Source of the DNA: Polytrichum commune
Taxonomy: Eukaryota > Streptophyta > Polytrichopsida > Polytrichales > Polytrichaceae
Reading direction: 5' to 3'
Assembly (NCBI GenBank): GCA_950295325.1
Contig: OX485809.1
Span: 28,770,001-28,830,000 of the forward strand
Length of the DNA: 60,000 bases
Both the position numbers and the translations under genes were made by a program. The notes under the pieces were generated by a model. It was not told the origin of the DNA. It was given only the letters and a program-made list of their open reading frames with translations, and searched no databases. Position 1 is the first letter of the stretch. The number at the start of each line of letters is the position of its first letter. Shown piece by piece: positions 51,701 to 60,000 of the stretch.

Positions 51701-54637
51701 GTTTTTAGCCTAAATGTTTTGTGGTTTTGAGGCTAATGCCCCCTCCCCACCTGACTTTAGCGAAGCCTAAAAGTTGGTTCTAAAAACACGGCCTCCACAC
51801 CATCGACATTATCTAGTGCCGAGCCTAGTTGGCAAATGATGTGGCATGGCTTAAAAGTGGAGGTCTTAAGTCCCAAGCACCGACCCTCCCATCGGTACCT
51901 AAACATGAGGCAAGAATATAGGAGCTTTAAAAGTGTCGCCTCCCGCCCTTGTCATTGGTTGCCTTTTAGTCTTAGCTATGAGGGCACGAGGAGCTCCATT
52001 AACAAAAACCAATGGTAAGATAGATGAGTAGTAAGGGATTTGGGGATGGGACAAAAACTATCCAACATTCATTGCGTGGTAGATAAAACCATGAACATGT
52101 GTGAAAGCTACTTAACTAAAACCTACTCAAAAATCTCCGGAGCAAGTTCTTGTAGGTGCATTGGGATAGCTGGATGCCTCCCCTATAACCGAGGGAACTT
52201 TACCCGGGTTTTAGGAAAGACTTTGGTTATTTGGTAAAGTCAGGTGGGGAGGGGGCATAATTGTTGCAAGAAGTTACAATCTGTTTGGAATATGACTTAG
52301 GGCCACCTTACATTATGATCAAGGGCCGTGACAATAAAATTGTGAGGGCCCTCGAAACTCATCCGAAGGCCGTACCATGGGAAAATGATATTCAATTTTG
52401 TGTGGTCATGGACCTTCAAGTGTAGTCTAAAGACATAAGTGACCAGGCTTTCAACGAAATGATGTTTCGTTACCATCCTGTTCATGTGGGCCCTTTTACA
52501 CAAGTAGTTATAGTCAAGCATGAGTTGTGAGATTTTGAAGTGCCATGATCTCATAGTTTTGAGTTAGACCCACCTCTTTGAGTTTGGTTTGACACAAAAT
52601 TTTGTAGACCATGAGACATATTTATTCATTGCATGGCATAGAGGACTCCACATATGTTTTTCATCCATTCAAATATTTCTTGGTCCTTTAGGCCCTCAAG
52701 CTCTAGCGTAAAGTGAAGTGGGATGTTCTCAGCCTTTGCTCCAATAAAAAATTTCAATTTGAATAGTCATGGACCCTCAAGCTTCACTGTAAAGTGCCCT
52801 GATTACTTTTCCTTTGTAAGGACTACACCGTTTATGGTATTTAGTATCACATGCGTAATAGTGTCACTTACCATATTTTGAGGCATATGCTAGGTTACAC
52901 TAATGACAAACTACTCAACCATTATTTTCACCTCATGACACTTGATGTTCAAGTGCGCTTACTAATATCTGGGCATGAGTATGTTCAATAGTGCTATGAG
53001 GTGTATGCTTATACTTGTGTAACACAATGGTCTACAAGTTGACTAAAGTGTACACAAATGATACTTGGCATTAGTATGTTCAAGAATATCTTTCTCTTGC
53101 ATACTAAAATGTAAATACATGACACTTGCCATTAGTATGCTCAATAATATCTTCCCCTCCCATACAAAAACACAAAACTATCATTTCTCAAGTATCCCAA
53201 TGTCCTATGCTAAATGTCATAATGTAAGAAACTTCACTTAATAAAGTTACTTATGTTGATGAATAGTATCATATTGGCAATTAGTGGACGTGACACTTTG
53301 ATACCTCTAGGCATCTAGTTTAGGCCCTTTGCAAATAGTGTACTTGACACTAAATACTATAAATGGTGTAGTGGATCTAGATATCCAAGTGTGGTACTGT
53401 TCTCATTCAGTGGTGCACCGCTTGCTTTGTCAGATATTATCATCGCGGTGTGGACTATGGTGCGTATGAAGGAGATCCAGTGAAGGCTCCTGCAAATGGT
53501 CGAGTGGTTTTGGTGGGCAAAGAGAAGGATGGGTTTGAAATTCATGGCAACTGTGTGGGCCTTGACCATGGCCAAGGCGTCACTAGCATTTTGATGCACC
53601 TCAACTCTTCCTTTGTCAAGTATGTTTGTCCCTCTGTCCCTCTTATTATGCATGTATGCCGGATGTTTGCTGGAAAGATAGTAGATGCACACTCATTTTC
53701 CATATACTTTACAGGGTGATTTCACATTACAGTAGAGACCTCTAAAGTGGATGGGCTTCATTTGGTCACTTTTTGTTGTTTGCTACCCTTATACTACCCA
53801 GATTTGCAAGGGTTGATATTTGTGTGTCTGCAAATGTAGTTGAAGAAGCCAGGATCGATCCCACAAGGTTTTGAAGCTAATCATAAATTGTTATGAGTTA
53901 TCAAAGTCCATTGACTGTGAGCCATAAGAAAACCAAATCCCCCCCCCACCAATCATAGTGACTATTGAGCCTAGAATGGTTGACAAATTTTGAGCACATT
54001 GAAACATATGTCTTTTGATGTCCGTTCTTAGATCTGCACTGAACCACCCACCACTCAAATATAAGTGTCTGATTAAGATAAATAATTGAATTAGGCCCAC
54101 TGACCTTATTACTTTCCCGATTCCCATTGTGAGCTGAGATTTCATGCCTTTTCAGACCCATCATCTGTTGAGTTGGGATTTGTGTCAAATTAGAAATCAT
54201 CTACTTGCAAATCTGGTAGGTGGAGTGATGAAGCTCTCCTTGTTTTTTGGATGATGTGCAAGCCTCATAAGATTGTGTGTTCCACTTCCAGAGAAGGTGA
54301 GATTGTTCAATCTGGCCAAATAATTGGCACAGTTGGCGAGACTGGGATTGCGACTGGACCACACCTTCACTGGTGCGTCTCCTTCAACATCATCAATATG
54401 CTATGAAGTCAAGCCCATCTTTTGGAATCTCTATGCTTTACTGTGCACCCTTCATTTATAGAAGATTGTATCCAAGCCTGTCTGTAGGGTAGTTTCAATT
54501 TATGCATTACATCTAAAATCATGTTGTTATTTCTAACCCTGATTAATAGAGGTTTCATTTTGATATTCAGGGGGCTCTATGTTCGTGGAGAAGCTGTTGA
54601 TCCACATCCCTGGATGCAAAAACAAAAATGGATTTAG
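48761..54637 (+). CDS. M23-family zinc metallopeptidase, 7 exons
   Basis: Exons: 48761-49233, 50750-50894, 51141-51252, 51450-51600, 53434-53619, 54292-54372, 54571-54637; all GT-AG and phase-consistent, 404 aa. M23 enzymes (LytM, NlpD type) are bacterial zinc endopeptidases that cut peptidoglycan cross-bridges. Zinc ligands H297 and D301 (HRGVDYG) and H382 are present, with H349 (ILMHLNS) and H380 (GPHLHW) as the expected active-site histidines. Residues about 140-245 resemble the beta-rich domain found before the catalytic part in bacterial M23 proteins (VYAGSEVPVFP, LWRALVPTTPLDTPGSRTL). Residues 1-130 match nothing I know; the first 25 are Ser/Thr-rich but not a clear transit peptide. An in-frame TGA at 48731 supports the start. 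The exon 4 acceptor (GATAG/GG) was chosen because it alone keeps phase; an upstream AG would shift the frame. Confidence 0.9.
49280..50110. repeat. degenerate tandem repeats in intron 1 of the M23 gene
   Basis: A unit of about 315 bp occurs at about 49285-49595 and 49600-49915 (shared TTGCCTGTCAACA, CTGTAATCAGTTCATGTT, TTTATTCCCTTTGATGCTCT, TAGCTCACACAAGAAGGAAC). A shorter third copy (about 49930-50110) repeats ACTCGACTGATGTGGTTGAA, CTCACACAAGAAGGAAC and GACATCAAGGGTTAG. All lie within intron 1 (49234-50749). Confidence 0.8.
51737..52257. mobile_element. Harbinger-like MITE, family H3, copy 1 (intronic)
   Basis: A 521-bp element with ends TGCCCCCTCCCCACCTGACT and its reverse complement AGTCAGGTGGGGAGGGGGCA, flanked by TAA at 51734-51736 and 52258-52260. 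A second copy in opposite orientation lies at 58034-58553. Located in intron 4 of the M23 gene. Confidence 0.87.
52300..52799. mobile_element. Harbinger/Tourist-like MITE, family H1, copy D (intronic)
   Basis: The most diverged H1 copy, about 500 bp, beginning GGGCCACCTTACA and ending TGTAAAGTGCCC, preceded by TTA (52297-52299) and followed by TGA, so one target copy is mutated. Internal phrases such as AGGCCCTCAAG, GACACAAAA and TTAGACCCACCTC match copies A-C. It lies in intron 4 of the M23 gene, only about 40 bases after the H3 element. Confidence 0.7.
52821..53373. mobile_element. CACTA-ended TIR element, copy 3 (intronic)
   Basis: Left end GACTACACCGTTTATGGTAT with TTTAGTATCA, right end TGACACTAAATACTATAAAT with GGTGTAGTG, an imperfect inverted pair related to the ends at 2451 and 42909. 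About 553 bp, non-coding. It is the third element in intron 4 of the M23 gene, ending 60 bases before exon 5. Confidence 0.6.
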
Positions 54638-55646
54638 GGACTTGAGGTAGGACGCATAGCTGTCATGTATGCAAGCTAGAGGTAACAAATGCAAAGTTTA
54701 CTACCAAAATCTAGAAAAAAGACTGGTAAGGAGTTCTTCAAAGAAGGATTCGTCAAGTACTATTCAGGTGTCCATTGTTTTTGCTAGACAGATGTCTAGT
54801 GGGCTTTACATGTAATTGTATGTACATTATATGAAAGTGACACCTATTTGTCTGTGTTGATTGAGGCCTGTCTCCGCATGTCATACTTGTTTAGTAATCA
54901 CAGTTGGTCGTATTTCAATCATTGCAGCAACAAAGAGACCAGACCGACAAGATGTATAGTTTTGTGCAAGGTAATCAGACTGCAAAGTAGGCTGGTTGGG
55001 GTTAGTATTTGTGATGATTGAGCCTTGTTCCTAATCTAAGCAAATTGCAAGTATGGCAAGATCTCAAACTACTGCTCTTGATTGTGGGACAGCCATTCAT
55101 TTCACAAAAGCATTGGAGAGTGTGACTCATCATTGCTACAAACTCTATAATGTTGATTGAATTTGGTGAGCATCTGGACGTCTGATATGTGGAGAACTCC
55201 AATTTTTTATTGCCTGGAAGTAGAACTCGTAGCATTATTGTGGGTGGGCCTATAAATGGACGCTTTCAGCTTTTCCCATTTCCCACCAACCTTAGGCAAG
55301 CTCAAAACAAACTGATCCCTTTCTTTTCTTCTTTTTGCCTTCTTTACTCAAATTAGTGTATAAAGTTCATTAGATGTAAATCCCATTAATGTTTCATAAG
55401 GCAACCCATTATAAACAAAAGTTCGCATTCATGTTCACTCCCAAAACATGCCTTAGAGATGTTTTATTTGCCAATGGCTTGTGGCTATCTAATCGACCGC
55501 TACTTGTCAAGTGGGTAACTAATCAACATGTGACCATTAAACTGTTTCTTTAGGGGTCCACATTTTTGTAAATGTCCATGAAGGTTTACTGACTTTGGTT
55601 ACCCATGACACCTGCGAACTATATGGGTCAATGCATTCAATGGGGA
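54638..55646. other. 3' flank of the M23 gene
   Basis: Immediately downstream of the M23 stop; the first few hundred bases should be its 3' UTR. No further coding signal is seen. Confidence 0.45.
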
Positions 55647-55648
55647 TA

Positions 55649-56741
55649 CAGTCTAACCGTGATAATGTCACCCTTGTTAATAGAACACCTTGATATTGTC
55701 ACCTAAAAGTTTGAAACCGATTTTCATAGTGTAAAACTCCCTCGTTATTATCCCTATCACCCTTGGTAATGTCATTATTTTTTTCCAAAATCCGTAGTGT
55801 AAATGTGATAATACCAAGTATGGATGGATTGTATGTGATGGTTGGATGGACAGATTGTAGTAGCCGAAAGGGTCATGCGCCGCCCCTGTGATAAATGCAA
55901 TGCTATTCTTGGAACTTGATCGTGCACCAACCCTGAACGGTGTTGTCTATACACGGCACTCAAAGGTGTTGTCTTTTCACGGCGTTGTCAAGACTTCTCG
56001 GCCTCTATGCACCCCACCTTCCATCATATGTGTTCAACTGTGTGTCTTTTCACGGTGTTCACGCATGTGGGCACAAGAAGAAGAAGAAGAAACCAAGGAA
56101 TTTTGCTTCACGGAGCTAGAATTGGGGTTTCTGGAAGGTACTCACATTTGGGAAGCACAGGGAGATCCCCAATTTTGTTTAGTAGAATATGTAAACTAAG
56201 TTAGAGGGTTGTTTATCATTGGTTAATTAGTTTGGGCGCCCATCTGATTCATTTCCTAGTTTTGGAGATAACCTCCTCGGCTCTGTTTCTGGCTTTCTCT
56301 CATAGATGGGAACACGGAAATTGGGAGTGAGCAGATAGGTCTTGCGTGGGGAAGACGCCAATGCCATCACTTGCATGTTGTGTATTCCATAATTGATCAT
56401 GAGGGTTTCGGCTTGTGTGAAGTAATTCAGGAAGTTAAGTTCTATGGTTTAGCTGAGCTGGTCTAGTGAGAGGTCTTTACCTGATCTCAATGACACATTA
56501 TGATGTGCTCTTGTTGTTATTCACCATTTTGAATTAGATTTTACATTCAAAAACATTGAAGTCTCGTATTTGTTATTTTCTTTTTTACATTGTAATTTTA
56601 TTTTGATTTTCTACCTATTTTTTTGATAATATCACATTATGCACAAATTTTCAAGATGTGACATTATCAAATATGTCACACCTTGTTTATATCACTCTTT
56701 TTGGTGAAACATATGGTATGACATTATCAAGGTTAGACTGT
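55649..56741. mobile_element. pogo/Tc1-mariner-like non-autonomous element
   Basis: Ends are CAGTCTAACCGTGATAATGT (left) and ACATTATCAAGGTTAGACTG (right), an inverted repeat of about 22 bp, with TA on each side (55647-55648 and 56742-56743). TA target duplication plus CAGTC-type ends is the pattern of pogo/Tigger elements of the Tc1-mariner superfamily. About 1.09 kb. The subterminal motif GATAATGTCA recurs several times inside both ends. A 103-codon open frame at 55888-56199 has no transposase feature, so the element is non-autonomous or worn out. Confidence 0.78.
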
Positions 56742-56743
56742 AG

Positions 56744-57171
56744 TAGATTTGACCAGGGAAAAGGCCTCTGATGAAATCACTAATAAGCTTGGACTTGCGA
56801 GTTTGGAGGCATTGAGTATCTAATTGATGTGCCTTTCACGATGACAAGCGCACGATTTTGGACTAACTTAAGTTGCACTGATTATCCCAATTCGTGCGTG
56901 TTACTTTTTGGAGTTCTACAGTGTTATAACTATTTAATGAGAATGTAATATTTTACTAAGCATAGTCATTTATGTTCTTTTATGTCTGAATAACCTATTG
57001 AGCTCTCATTAGCAAAAATTAAACTCCTGAGTTAGATGCTATTGCACTGCGTAACTCTGAATAGTAACACACTCAAATTGGGACGATCAGTGTAGCAATA
57101 AGCCTAGAGGAGGGTTTTTCTCAGCGAAGTCATGTTTTACCCTCAAAAAGCCACTGCATTGTCAACCAATG
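56744..57171. other. intergenic, no gene seen
   Basis: AT-rich spacer with no coding or repeat feature recognised. Confidence 0.4.
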
Positions 57172-57390
57172 ATTGGGGAGAACCGGCAGTTAGCCGGTTG
57201 AGTTTGAGAAATAACCGGTTTAAGTTCACGACTGCAGGAAAATTACCGATCGATTTAGAGGAATCTATAGAATATACCCCAGTTTAATAAAGGAAAACCG
57301 GCGGATGTCAACATGTAACCGGTTGGATTAGCAATTTAGCAAACACTAGGATCTCAACCGATTATGCCCAAAAATCTACTCGATCACTGT
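57172..57390. repeat. second copy of the 15615-15830 dispersed repeat
   Basis: Shares GGGAGAACCGGCAGTTA, GAGTTTGAGAAATAACCGGT, GCAGGAAAATTACCGATC, GAATATACCCCA and GATGTCAACATGTAACCG with the earlier copy, in the same orientation. Flanks differ on both sides. Confidence 0.75.
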
Positions 57391-58030
57391 TGTCAACAAC
57401 ACAAGTCAAATCGAAGTTCTTAAACAATAAAGTCAGAGTTAAGAGGATTGGAATTTGGCAGCATGTCCAAGATTCAGTACCATAAGTTACCTTTAGTGAT
57501 ACATTATCTTTTATGATCGTACTTTAGGGCTCACCGCATTTCAGATGTGAGAAAGTGCAATGAACAGTTTAAAAACAATGACGTTTCTTTTTCTTTTCTG
57601 TTCTTGAGCAAATACAATATGATGCAGTCCTTCCATATCCACACAGAGATGGATAGGGGAAATCTCTTCTCTACTTGACGGAAAAACTTGTCAGGTGGTC
57701 AACTATCTCCTGTGCTTTGGCGTTGGCCTGTCGGCCTTCTGTCTCAAAAAAAAAGAAAAAAAAAGAGATGGATAGGAAGTGGTGAATAGACATCCCACAA
57801 CAATGTAAAAGCATGGTTTTTTTTTTTTTTTTTTTTCTTCTCTTCTCTTGAGGAAGTATGATATTCTGCAGTCCATCAAATTCCAATGTTGCACATGTTT
57901 TACATAAATGGCTTCTATATGATGTTTGCAAAGTCAACTGCCCCAAAAAATTGCCACATGGCCACCAACACTTCATAAAAATCACCACAGGAGGGTCCAC
58001 CAAAATACGAAAGCTTTTTTTATATGAATC
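57391..58030. other. intergenic, no gene seen
   Basis: No gene. Contains a short A-rich run near 57747-57765 and a T homopolymer run near 57818-57836. Confidence 0.4.
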
Positions 58031-58033
58031 TAA

Positions 58034-58553
58034 TGCCTCCTTCCCACCTGACTTTACCAAATCACCAAAGTATTTCTTAAAAACCGGGTAAATCTCCCTC
58101 GGTTATAGTGGAGGCATATGGCTATCCCAATGCACCTACAAGAACTTGCTCCGGAGATTTTCAAGTAGCTTTTAATTAAGTAGCTTTCACACATGGTCAT
58201 TGTTTTATCTATGAAGCAATCAATGTTGGGTAGTTTTTGTCCCATCCCCAAATGCCTCACTACTCACCTATCTTACCATCGGTTTTTGTTAATGGAGCTC
58301 CTCGTGCCCTCATAGCTAAGATTAAAAGCAACCAATCACAAGGATGGGAGGTGACACTTTTAAAGCTCCTACATTCTTGCCTCATGTTTAGGTACCGATG
58401 GGAAGGTCGGTGCTTGAGGCTTAAAACCTCCACTCTTGAGCCATGCCGCATCATTTGCCAACTAGGCTCGGCACTAGATAATGTCGATGGTGTGCAGGCC
58501 GAGTTTTTGGAACCAACTTTTAGGCTTAGCTAAAGTCAAGTGGGGAGGGGGCA
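58034..58553. mobile_element. Harbinger-like MITE, family H3, copy 2
   Basis: A 520-bp element with ends TGCCTCCTTCCCACCTGACT and AAGTGGGGAGGGGGCA, flanked by TAA at 58031-58033 and 58554-58556. Its interior is the reverse complement of the copy at 51737-52257 (for example CTCCGGAGATTT against AAATCTCCGGAG), so the two were inserted in opposite orientation. The LTR retrotransposon begins two bases further right. Confidence 0.87.
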
Positions 58554-58557
58554 TAAG

Positions 58558-59015
58558 TGTCTAAAATGCAGTGGCCACACCGGACCCCTGCATCCAACCA
58601 ACCGGGGCGCTTCGGGACGGTGTCCCTAACGCCTTTGTTGGGCACCTGGATGGGTGGCCCATTGTAACGTGTATTTATTTATTATTTATTTATTTACTAT
58701 TTACAACCTCTAGTTCAACTAAACTCCTTTGCTAGAAGACTACAGGCTCCACCCTAGGTGTTCTAGTAGTTCTACAAGGTAAAGGGAGTTACTATTAGTT
58801 GAGATTATGGTGTTACACTAGGTCATCACCTCGTAAGTAGCGACCATGAGTTAACTATACTTAGAGTAATCCTAAAGGCATGGAGGGAGAGCTAGTGGTA
58901 TATCTTGCACTACTAGTTGAAGGGAGCCTCAACTCATAGTAGTAGGAAGTATATAAGCTCTAAGGTTGGGTTGGAACATGCCTCTTGAATCTCATTATTC
59001 TTGAGATACGTTACA
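58558..59015 (+). repeat. 5' LTR of a Ty3/gypsy-type retrotransposon
   Basis: About 458 bp from TGTCTAAAATGCAG to a terminal ACA directly before the primer-binding site. It has a TATA-like box (GTATATAAGC, near 58949). The left boundary is set by TG beside the H3 element and is less certain than the right. The 3' LTR, if it exists, lies outside the window, so age and target duplication cannot be judged. Confidence 0.7.
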
Positions 59016-59016
59016 T

Positions 59017-59028
59017 TGGTACCAGAGC
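59017..59028 (+). other. primer-binding site, initiator tRNA-Met type
   Basis: TGGTACCAGAGC lies one base after the LTR end and matches the usual plant initiator-tRNA-Met primer-binding site TGGTATCAGAGC at 11 of 12 positions. Confidence 0.8.
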
Positions 59029-59480
59029 AGAAGCTCTTGAACCTTGTTTTTTTTGGTGTTGTTTTGTTTTCCGTTGCATAATCATGTTTTCTGAAAGAGG
59101 ATTTATGTTTAAGCTTTTATCGCGTGAGGATTGGGGGGGGGGGGGTCAGAATTATATTCTCAGTGAATTGTACCTCGTAGCGCGTTTGTTAAGCGCTCAA
59201 GATTTATTTTTGAGTTTTATCGCGTGAAGGGGGGTAATCTAAAATTTATTTTTTCTTTTATTCCTGAAGTATACCTCAAGACTGTCAAAAATTATGCTTG
59301 CGTGGCGCTTGTCCAACTTGGTTGTTTCGAGGAGGGGAGCATTTTAAATTTTGGTGAGTTGGCGGTGATGTCATGGCGTTGACGTCACCTGCCGACGTGG
59401 GAGTTCGGTTGACGTCACGTTGACCAGTTGAACCGGTCACCGCCGACTGAAAAAATCGGGAGTATTGTGGATAAAACATG

Positions 59481-60000
59481 ATTGACGATCATGACCAATT
59501 TCAAAGGATTGAGGCGCAGTGTGACAGTTTGCTTTCAAAATATACACAATCGGACAGTCGAGTAGACACTCATGACTGTAGTTGAACGTTTTACAAACGT
59601 ATAAGGAAGTAGACAAAATACGCTCCACTGCGGCCTCCGCAAAGCCGGAGAAATTCAAGGACAAATCCAAAGTCACCATCCTTGCTTGGATAGCCTAGAT
59701 GCATAAGTACTTAACTGCATGCAAGGTACCGAAAATGGAGTGGGTGGTCATTGCTTCCACTTATTTGGAAACCAATGTCGCTCAACATTGGGACATGTTG
59801 GCAATGGAGCTTCGTACGGATGAAAAATATCCGTTACTATGGGAAAATTTCCAAGAGGCGATTATCAATACTTATGGAAGTGTTAACCAATAAATGATTG
59901 CCCGAAACAAGTTCCGTACTCTAAAACATAAAGACTTTGTGGAAGAGTATGCTAATGACTTTCAACATTTGTGTTCTCATATTACGAAATCACCTATTTC
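59481..60000 (+). pseudogene. Ty3/gypsy gag, interrupted by stops, runs off the window
   Basis: The retrotransposon gag domain reads in one frame from about 59625: KPEKFKDKSKVTILAWIA, TAG, MHKYLTACKVPKMEWVVIAS, TYLETNVAQHWDMLAMEL, LLWENFQEAIINTYGSVNQ, TAA, then MIARNKFRTLKHKDFVEEYA and ANDFQHLCSHITKS up to the window end. A possible start ATG is at 59481, but the first part (59481-59620) also has a stop. The stops near 59696 and 59891 sit where related gags usually have Gln, so each could be a single C-to-T change. The copy is probably dead; protease, RT and integrase would lie beyond 60000. Confidence 0.8.

Noticed and set aside
55888-56199. 103-codon plus-strand frame within the pogo-like element
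   Set aside because: No transposase motif, no helix-turn-helix or DDE residues; low-complexity GAAGAA run. Kept only as part of the element.

Overview
This window looks like nuclear DNA from a land plant. The genes have short exons, GT-AG introns and long AT-rich intergenic spacers, and they include plant-specific families (an EIN3/EIL ethylene transcription factor, a plant peroxisomal adenine-nucleotide carrier, a plant-type eL42 ribosomal protein). The spacers are packed with DNA transposon remnants. A nuclear seven-exon gene for a bacterial-type M23 zinc peptidase makes me lean towards a non-flowering lineage (bryophyte, lycophyte, fern or gymnosperm), but that is inference and the species cannot be fixed from the sequence.

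Five genes are supported by complete, phase-consistent models. From left to right they are: a peroxisomal adenine nucleotide carrier (+, 8908-12740, five exons, 351 aa); a single-exon EIN3/EIL transcription factor (-, 23003-25003, 666 aa); a single-pass membrane protein with a long acidic tail (-, 27891-30765, three exons, 524 aa); ribosomal protein eL42/L44 (-, 37194-38761, five exons, 105 aa); and an M23 metallopeptidase (+, 48761-54637, seven exons, 404 aa). A sixth, unrecognised minus-strand gene is suggested by exon-like pieces between about 17080 and 19210. The genes are not an operon or a pathway; they are neighbours separated by repeats.

The rest is mostly mobile DNA. I find a hAT transposase pseudogene (2690-3580) and two decayed LINE-type reverse transcriptase C-termini (3880-4760 plus; 34960-35690 minus). 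The 5' LTR, primer-binding site and broken gag of a Ty3/gypsy element lie at the right end (58558-60000). There are many short terminal-inverted-repeat elements, several with target-site duplications visible by eye: TAA for three Harbinger/Tourist-like families, a perfect 8-bp duplication for a hAT-like element, and TA for a pogo/mariner-like element. Several sit inside introns; intron 4 of the M23 gene is about 85% three such elements laid end to end.

The most interesting item is the M23 peptidase: all five expected zinc/catalytic residues are intact, so a peptidoglycan-hydrolase-like enzyme appears to be kept in a plant nucleus. Other signals worth checking are a conserved internal hairpin in one Harbinger-like family, a G-quadruplex-prone tract upstream of EIN3, two blocks of a 42-bp tandem repeat, a roughly 430-bp foldback at 42460-42890, and duplication of the 3' end of the carrier gene. 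I saw no CRISPR array, tRNA or rRNA gene.
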